From Nocardia carnea (lineage in GTDB: Bacteria; Actinomycetota; Actinomycetes; Mycobacteriales; Mycobacteriaceae): a DNA stretch of 37,129 nucleotides. The notes below the pieces were generated by a model that saw only the letters and a list, made by a program, of their open reading frames with translations, did no database searches and was not told where the DNA came from. Of the stretch, positions 32,829 to 37,129 are shown in pieces. A program made the translations under genes and the position numbers. The first letter of the stretch is position 1; every line of letters starts with the position of its first letter. The stretch is taken from the NCBI RefSeq assembly GCF_029868855.1, contig NZ_JARWOV010000305.1, forward strand, positions 1-37,129, written 5' to 3'.

Positions 32829-33557
32829 TCACCCCGCGTCTGGGTCCAGCCAGGTGGCGAGGTCGTCGGCGGCGTCGAATTCGGTGGCGAGTTCGGTTCG
32901 CTCGGATTCGGAGAGTTGCATCTGCTCCAGATCAGCGCGCCGCGCTTCGGCTTTGGCCGGATTCTCCAGTGCCACAGCCAGTTCGGCCAGTGCCGCATAT
33001 GCCCGAGCCCGCTCGATCCGGCTCGCTTCGGCGCCATGGCGGCGCAGGCCGGCCTCCAGAGCCCGTTCCGCAGCTTGGTGATCGACCTTGAAGTCCCGCA
33101 GGATTCGGGCGTTGTCGAGAACTTTCGCCAGACCGGAAAGCTCGGCCGAGCCGCCGTATTCGACGTCCTCCGTCTCACCCACCTGGATGTAGGTGATCCA
33201 GTTCCCGTCCGGGTCGACCGTGCTGAACCGAGTCTGTCCCGGCCGGAATCGGGTGATCCGTCCGAACCCTTTCGCCGGGACCTTCCCGTACCGGTCCCGT
33301 AGCGCCGCGGTGAAATCCCGGTGCCGGCCGGCCACATCGTCGACCATGATCAGGCATCCGGCTGTTTCCTGTGCCTGCCGGTCGTGCCCGGTGGCCGGCG
33401 CTGCGTAGTAGTGGATCTCGCAGTCGTGTGCCCGCAACGCCCCGTAGACATAGGGCTTGTGCTGTTCGTGCGTGACCGTGTAGCCGAGCGTGCGCCAGAA
33501 CTCCAGCGTGCGAGCCAGATCGTGGGTGGACAGTACGGGGACCGCGGTATCGCCCAT
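32829..33557 (-). CDS. VOC/glyoxalase-fold protein (bleomycin-resistance-like)
   Basis: This 242-residue protein has one vicinal-oxygen-chelate domain at residues 1-125 (PVLSTHDLARTLEFWRTLGYTVTHEQHKPYVYGAL, GCLIMVDDVA, FSTVDPDGNWITYIQVGE). The end of this domain is typical of bleomycin-binding or dioxygenase-like proteins. A C-terminal helical region of about 115 residues is rich in Ala, Glu and Arg. The ATG at 33557 is preceded by GGAGG with 6 nt spacing, which decides the start over the longer frame to 33620. It is divergent from a PadR-family regulator, and the shared region carries two operator-like repeats. It probably binds or detoxifies a small molecule sensed by that regulator. Confidence 0.87.
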   Translation of the reverse strand: MGDTAVPVLSTHDLARTLEFWRTLGYTVTHEQHKPYVYGALRAHDCEIHYYAAPATGHDRQAQETAGCLIMVDDVAGRHRDFTAALRDRYGKVPAKGFGRITRFRPGQTRFSTVDPDGNWITYIQVGETEDVEYGGSAELSGLAKVLDNARILRDFKVDHQAAERALEAGLRRHGAEASRIERARAYAALAELAVALENPAKAEARRADLEQMQLSESERTELATEFDAADDLATWLDPDAG

Positions 33558-33572
33558 GAGAATCCTCCAATA

Positions 33573-33631
33573 CTCAATTTTGACTACCCAAAAGGTAGTG
33601 GCGGCGCGTCCAGTCGTCAAATTTGACTACC
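33573..33631. promoter_or_regulatory. Duplicate operator between VOC and PadR genes
   Basis: The motif TCAAWTTTGACTACC occurs at about 33574-33588 and 33617-33631. The second copy lies in a perfect 12-bp palindrome, GTCAAATTTGAC (33616-33627). The copies start 43 bp apart, near four helical turns. ACTACC-5 nt-GGTAGT (33583-33599) adds another inverted repeat. The layout suits a dimeric repressor controlling both genes. Confidence 0.75.
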
Positions 33632-33659
33632 GTACTGTTCCGGTGACGGAAGGAGTCCG

Positions 33660-34268
33660 ATGTCGGCGGTACGGCTACTGGTCCTCGGGGTGACGCGGCG
33701 GCAACAGCCGACCCACGGCTACGCGGTACGCCGCGAACTCCTGTCCTGGCGGGCGGACACGTGGACCAACGTGCAGCCGGGCTCCATCTACCACGCCGTC
33801 AAACAGCTCACCCAGGAAGGCAAACTGCGCACCTTGGGTACCGAAGGCGGTAGCCGCGGCCCGGGGCGAACTCTCTTCGAGCTGACCCCGGAGGGCGAAA
33901 CCGAATTCTTCGAACGCCTCGGCACCGCGCTCACCAGTGCCGATATGGAGGAACTCGGCGCCGGCATCGCCTTCATGGAGGCACTCCCCCGCGCCGAGGT
34001 GATCGCGAAACTCCGGGAACAACGCAGTCGTAGCGAGGCCATCCGCACGGACCTGCTCGCCATGGTCACCGATTTCCCCGGCCGTCACGAACCTCCGCAT
34101 TTCCCCGATCTCCTGGAGCTGTGGAGCGGAGTCTTCGCCAATCTCACCGGATGGACCTCGGGTGTGCTCGACCGACTCGAACGCGGCGAGTACCGGCTGG
34201 CCGACGATCGGGATCGGGAAACGCCCGACCCGGACCCTGATCACACGCACACAGCGGGTGGTCGATAA
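33660..34268 (+). CDS. PadR-family transcriptional regulator
   Basis: This 202-residue protein has an N-terminal winged-helix domain (RLLVLGVTRRQQPTHGYAVRRELLSWRADTWTNVQPGSIYHAVKQLTQEGKLRTLGTEG) and the wing TLFELTPEGETEFFERL, typical of PadR proteins. The C-terminal half has helical segments suited to dimerisation. The ATG has GGAAGGAG close upstream. It lies opposite the VOC gene with two copies of a strong repeat between them, so it likely represses both that gene and itself. The ligand is unknown. It is convergent with fxsA. Confidence 0.92.
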   Translation: MSAVRLLVLGVTRRQQPTHGYAVRRELLSWRADTWTNVQPGSIYHAVKQLTQEGKLRTLGTEGGSRGPGRTLFELTPEGETEFFERLGTALTSADMEELGAGIAFMEALPRAEVIAKLREQRSRSEAIRTDLLAMVTDFPGRHEPPHFPDLLELWSGVFANLTGWTSGVLDRLERGEYRLADDRDRETPDPDPDHTHTAGGR

Positions 34269-34318
34269 CGCCGACCGGCCGACTCGACGAGACAGCCCGT
34301 GCCGGCACTGGCTGGAGA

Positions 34319-34343
34319 CCCCGGCTAGGCAGGTCAGCCGGGG
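34319..34343. terminator. Hairpin between PadR and fxsA genes
   Basis: CCCCGGCT (34319-34326) pairs perfectly with AGCCGGGG (34336-34343) across a 9-nt loop that includes the fxsA stop codon region. There is no T-run. It may stop transcription from both convergent genes. Confidence 0.4.
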
Positions 34344-34855
34344 CGGCCGGGATCGAACCCCTCGGCGGACACCACCCGCTTCTCCAGCGCGATCGCCGAC
34401 CGCGGGGGCTCGTCGGTGTACCACTCGTCCACCACGACGCCGTCGACGATATCGGCGTCCACGACCGTCACCGACTGCCGCGGCATGGTCGCGGCGATCT
34501 TCTCGACCCGGCGCGCGGCCAGCGCGGCGAGCACCGGACGGAACAGCGCGCGCGTGGGCGGGAGCAGCATGAGCAGGCCCAGGACCGAGGTGACCAGGCC
34601 CGGGACGAACATCAGCACGCTACCGAGCGCCACCAACGCCCCATCGGCAACCGCGGCGCCCGGGGTGATCTCCGCGCGGGAGGCGCGACGGAACTGTTCA
34701 CCCACTCGCCGCCACTGGGAGCCGAGCAGCAGCATGCCCGCGGCGGAGCTGGCGATGAGCAGCAGGATCGCCGGCACCGCGCCGAGCCAGGAGACGGCGA
34801 CGGCGAAGGTGGCGATCTCGACGACGAGATAGGCGATGAAGGCGAGGACGGGCAT
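34334..34855 (-). CDS. fxsA: FxsA-family membrane protein
   Basis: This 173-residue membrane protein has N-terminal helices FIAYLVVEIATFAVAVSWLGAVPAILLLI and a third segment VLMFVPGLVTSVLGLLMLLPPTRALFRPVLAAL, the classic FxsA pattern with a PGLxTxxxGxLLLxPP loop. FxsA relieves F-plasmid exclusion of phage T7 in E. coli, but its role in actinomycetes is unknown. The start is the ATG at 34855, with AAAGG about 8 nt upstream. A longer frame to 34963 has no family match. The position matches the gene fxsA (Rv2053c) downstream of the amidohydrolase-like gene in M. tuberculosis, from memory. Confidence 0.88.
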   Translation of the reverse strand: MPVLAFIAYLVVEIATFAVAVSWLGAVPAILLLIASSAAGMLLLGSQWRRVGEQFRRASRAEITPGAAVADGALVALGSVLMFVPGLVTSVLGLLMLLPPTRALFRPVLAALAARRVEKIAATMPRQSVTVVDADIVDGVVVDEWYTDEPPRSAIALEKRVVSAEGFDPGRPG

Positions 34856-34919
34856 GGGCGAACCTTTCGGTCGGACTACCCGTACAACGCACGAGATGTC
34901 CGTTTTGCTCCCGGACCGA

Positions 34920-35579
34920 TCAACCGCCGGGGCGGACCAGCCCGGTTTCGTAGGCGAGCACAACTGCCTGGACGCGGTCGCGCAGGTCGAGTTTGGTCAG
35001 CACCCGGCCGACATGGGTTTTGACGGTCGCCTCGGACAGGAACAACCGGCCCGCGATTTCGGCGTTCGACCGGCCCGCGGCAATTTCTTCCAGTACTTCA
35101 CGTTCCCGCGCGGTGAGGACGTCGAGGACCGCGGGATCGCGGGAAGGCGCGGGTTGTTCGGCGATCAGGCGGTCGAGCAGGCGTTTGGTGACCTTCGGCG
35201 AAACCACCGCATCCCCGGCCGCGACACTGCGGATGGCGGAGATCAGGTCTTCGGGCGGAGTGTCTTTGAGCAGGAATCCGCTGGCCCCGGCCCGCAGCGC
35301 ACCCAATGCGTGCTCGTCGAGGTCGAATGTCGTCATCACCAGCACCCGTGTGCCGTGCCCGGCCTCGAGGATCCGGCCGGTAGCGGTGACACCGTCGACC
35401 ACCGGCATCCGGACGTCCATGAGCACGATATCCGGTTTCAGTTCGGCGGCCCGGGTAATGGCGGTGGCGCCGTTCTCTGCCTCGCCGACCACTTCCAGAT
35501 CGGGGTGGGCGCCGAGCACCATCTTCAGGCCGACACGCATCAGTTCCTGGTCGTCGACAACGAGCACGGTGATCGGCAC
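34920..35579 (-). CDS. LuxR/NarL-family response regulator
   Basis: This 219-residue regulator has a receiver domain with acidic residues Asp9-Asp10, phosphoacceptor Asp55 (VLMDVRMP) and the switch residues in VMTTF and LLKD. A C-terminal LuxR-type helix-turn-helix follows (LTAREREVLEEIAAGRSNAEIAGRLFLSEATVKTHVGRVLTKL). Starts are possible at TTG 35588, GTG 35585 and GTG 35579. I chose 35579 because MPITVLVVDD has the standard length. No Shine-Dalgarno is visible, but TACATT lies 7 nt upstream, so it may have its own leaderless start besides cotranscription with the kinase. The target genes are unknown; fxsA lies downstream on the same strand. Confidence 0.93.
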   Translation of the reverse strand: MPITVLVVDDQELMRVGLKMVLGAHPDLEVVGEAENGATAITRAAELKPDIVLMDVRMPVVDGVTATGRILEAGHGTRVLVMTTFDLDEHALGALRAGASGFLLKDTPPEDLISAIRSVAAGDAVVSPKVTKRLLDRLIAEQPAPSRDPAVLDVLTAREREVLEEIAAGRSNAEIAGRLFLSEATVKTHVGRVLTKLDLRDRVQAVVLAYETGLVRPGG

Positions 35580-35606
35580 GGACACCAATGTAGTGGGGAG
35601 AGCCCG

Positions 35607-36776
35607 TTATTCCGCATCCGGTGCGGACAGCGGGATCCGGGCGTGCACCCGCCATGCCCCGTCCGGGGTCCGGCCGGCCTCCAGGCTGCCGCCGAGCACC
35701 GCCATCCGTTCCCGCATCCCGGCCAATCCCAGGCCACTGCCCTGGATCCGAGTCTCCGGGTGCACCGGCACCCCGCCGGAATCGGTGACCTCGATCTCGA
35801 CATCGCAGGTGTGCCGGTGCACCCGGACCCACGCCTTCGGATGGGCACCGGCATGCCGGAGGGTGTTGGTCAGCGCTTCCTGCACGATGCGGTGTACGCC
35901 CAGCCCGACCTCGGGGGCCAGATCGTCCAGCTCACCGGACAACTCCAGCTCCACGGCCAGTCCTGCATCGCGCATGAGCTGTGCCACCTTGGCCAGGCCC
36001 GCCGTACCGTGCTGGGGCACCTGGTCGGGTGCGTGTTCGGTACGCAGCAGCGCCACGGTGCGGCGCAGCTCGCGTAAGGCCTCGCGCCCGGTGCCGGCGA
36101 TTGTGACCAGGGCCTGTTCGGTGGTGTCCGGGGCGGTGCGAAGCGCGTAGCGGGCGCCGTCGGCCTGGACGATCATCACGCTCACCGCGTGTGCGACCAC
36201 ATCGTGCAGCTCGCGGGCGATCCGGGTGCGCTCGGCCGAGACCGCGTCGTGTGCGCGGCGCTCCCGCTCGGATTCGGCGACGGCGTGCCGGGCCGCCACC
36301 TCGGCGTCATAGGCGCGCCGGGCGCCGGCGAACTCGGCCAGTACCCAGCAGAAGGCGAAGTAGATTCCGACGAATGCCAGATCGCTGAGTTTGAATCCGG
36401 TCACCACCGCCACCCCGTAGGCGGTATCGGCGACGAGAGCGAGTGCGTACCAGAAGCCGACGCGGCGACCCACATACGCCACCAGTGTGTACAGCATGAT
36501 CCCGTGTCCCAGCAGCGCGGCGTGCACTGTGGGGTCGCCGACGATGAAACCGATGGTGCTGGTGCAGAACGAGAGCACCATGAAGGTCACCGCCATCGCC
36601 CGCGGATAGACCCGCCGCAGAGCGATCGGCAGTGGGAGCAGCAGCGAGAACACCAGGAACGCGGCCGGGTTCGTGCTGTCGCGGGCGATCACCAGATCGA
36701 GGATCAGCAGTAGCAGTGCGAGCGTGGAATCGGCGACGACAGGTTTGCCTCGAAGCCACAGACTGAACCGGCGCAC
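35607..36776 (-). CDS. Membrane sensor histidine kinase (HisKA_3/NarL-type)
   Basis: This 389-residue kinase has about four to six N-terminal membrane helices (residues 16-148) with very short external loops, so it may sense a membrane signal. The dimerisation box RIARELHDVVAHAVSVMIVQADGARY puts the phosphorylated His at 191. The ATP-binding domain has the N-box NTLRHAGAHPKAWVRV and the G-box GSGLGLAGMRERMAVLGG. It is the partner of the response regulator 27 bp downstream. The start is GTG at 36776, with TAGGCT (minus strand 36783-36788) 6 nt upstream and no Shine-Dalgarno, so a leaderless transcript is plausible. Confidence 0.94.
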   Translation of the reverse strand: MRRFSLWLRGKPVVADSTLALLLLILDLVIARDSTNPAAFLVFSLLLPLPIALRRVYPRAMAVTFMVLSFCTSTIGFIVGDPTVHAALLGHGIMLYTLVAYVGRRVGFWYALALVADTAYGVAVVTGFKLSDLAFVGIYFAFCWVLAEFAGARRAYDAEVAARHAVAESERERRAHDAVSAERTRIARELHDVVAHAVSVMIVQADGARYALRTAPDTTEQALVTIAGTGREALRELRRTVALLRTEHAPDQVPQHGTAGLAKVAQLMRDAGLAVELELSGELDDLAPEVGLGVHRIVQEALTNTLRHAGAHPKAWVRVHRHTCDVEIEVTDSGGVPVHPETRIQGSGLGLAGMRERMAVLGGSLEAGRTPDGAWRVHARIPLSAPDAE

Positions 36777-36807
36777 CCGACAAGCCTAGAGCCGGGAGCC
36801 GGGCAGA
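36777..36807. promoter_or_regulatory. Putative promoter of the two-component system
   Basis: This short gap holds the TAGGCT -10-like hexamer of the kinase gene. Since the edge gene also points this way, the two-component system could be cotranscribed with it. Confidence 0.3.
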
Positions 36808-37128
36808 TCACCGCAGCCACCTCACGACAGGGCCCGGCCGACCACCTGCCGGCAGATCTCGGCGCCGACTCCCGCCCCGCACAAGCGGTATCGGCGGGGT
36901 GGACAGCCCGGCCGTATCCGTGTCCATCCGATTTCCCTGCTGCCGCGACGCCCCGGCCGGGTTAGCCGACGGGAAACGAGCCGCTGCACCCGCCGCCGTC
37001 CGGGGGTTGTCGTCGCTGAGGCTGCCCATGTAGACGAGGCCGTCGAGCGAACCCGGGGCCGCGAGTTTCCAGGACTGGGGCTGGTTCCCGATCGAGGCCA
37101 GCGAGAAACGCTGTAACCGGGGCGCGAG
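36808..37128 (-). pseudogene. Partial C-terminal end of a gene at the window edge, with possible frameshift
   Basis: Reading from the right edge on the minus strand gives LAPRLQRFSLASIGNQPQSW, then KLAAPGSLDGLVYMGSLSDDN, with strong G/C third-position bias. After a C5 run (37002-37006) the bias in this frame falls. In the -1 frame it stays high and the protein would end with DGGGCSGSFPVG at a TAA (36962-36964). A single-base indel at the homopolymer would give a shorter, more natural end. The family is not recognised. It is either a real truncated gene with a sequencing error or a frameshifted one. Confidence 0.35.
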
Positions 37129-37129
37129 C

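Noticed and set aside
1..37129. CRISPR arrays, tRNA or rRNA genes, insertion sequences
   Set aside because: None was seen: no regularly spaced repeats, no cloverleaf-like segment and no transposase frame.

Overview
The window looks like chromosomal DNA of a high-GC, mycolic-acid-type actinomycete, most likely Nocardia or a close relative. The reasons are the strong G/C bias at third codon positions, an RbpA, an apolipoprotein N-acyltransferase, an acyl-CoA carboxylase beta subunit, a Rv2061-type F420/PPOX protein and FxsA. From memory, the order zinc-ribbon protein - rbpA - lnt - amidohydrolase - fxsA recalls the Mycobacterium tuberculosis Rv2049c-Rv2053c neighbourhood. No tRNA, rRNA, CRISPR or insertion sequence was recognised. 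The first ~78 bases are homopolymer-rich and look like a contig end.

Layout: (1) 103-1650, acyl-CoA carboxylase beta subunit (minus). (2) 2002-7587, a tightly overlapping minus-strand operon: Tat-type lipoprotein solute-binding protein, SAM methyltransferase, two Dpp/Nik-type permeases and a fused two-domain ATPase. A cobalamin riboswitch at about 7705-7845 precedes it. (3) 8067-11556, a GT9 glycosyltransferase, a divergent ArsR-type regulator, an M23 peptidase and an 8-TM membrane protein. (4) 11507-12590, a zinc-ribbon protein and rbpA flanking a hairpin-rich intergenic region. (5) 12724-28180, a minus-strand biosynthetic unit: a 4501-residue four-module NRPS (C-A-T x4, TE) followed by a DrrAB-type ABC-2 exporter. 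(6) 28556-34855, lnt, a YtcJ-like amidohydrolase, the PPOX protein, a VOC protein divergent from a PadR regulator with clear operator-like repeats, and fxsA. (7) 34920-36776, a NarL-type two-component system. (8) The end of a partial gene at the right edge.

Two systems stand out. The first is the B12-riboswitch-controlled peptide/nickel-type importer with an embedded methyltransferase, which suggests uptake of cobalt, a cobalt chelate or a corrinoid-related compound. The second is the NRPS. Its first module has an EntF-like condensation domain and an exact serine specificity code, while modules 2-4 share hydrophobic codes beginning D-A-L-F. The NRPS-exporter unit lies between rbpA and lnt, where mycobacteria carry the Ppm1 synthase, and no ppm1 is present in this window. 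Several genes lack a Shine-Dalgarno sequence and have a TANNNT hexamer 6-8 nt before the start codon, which suggests leaderless transcripts.
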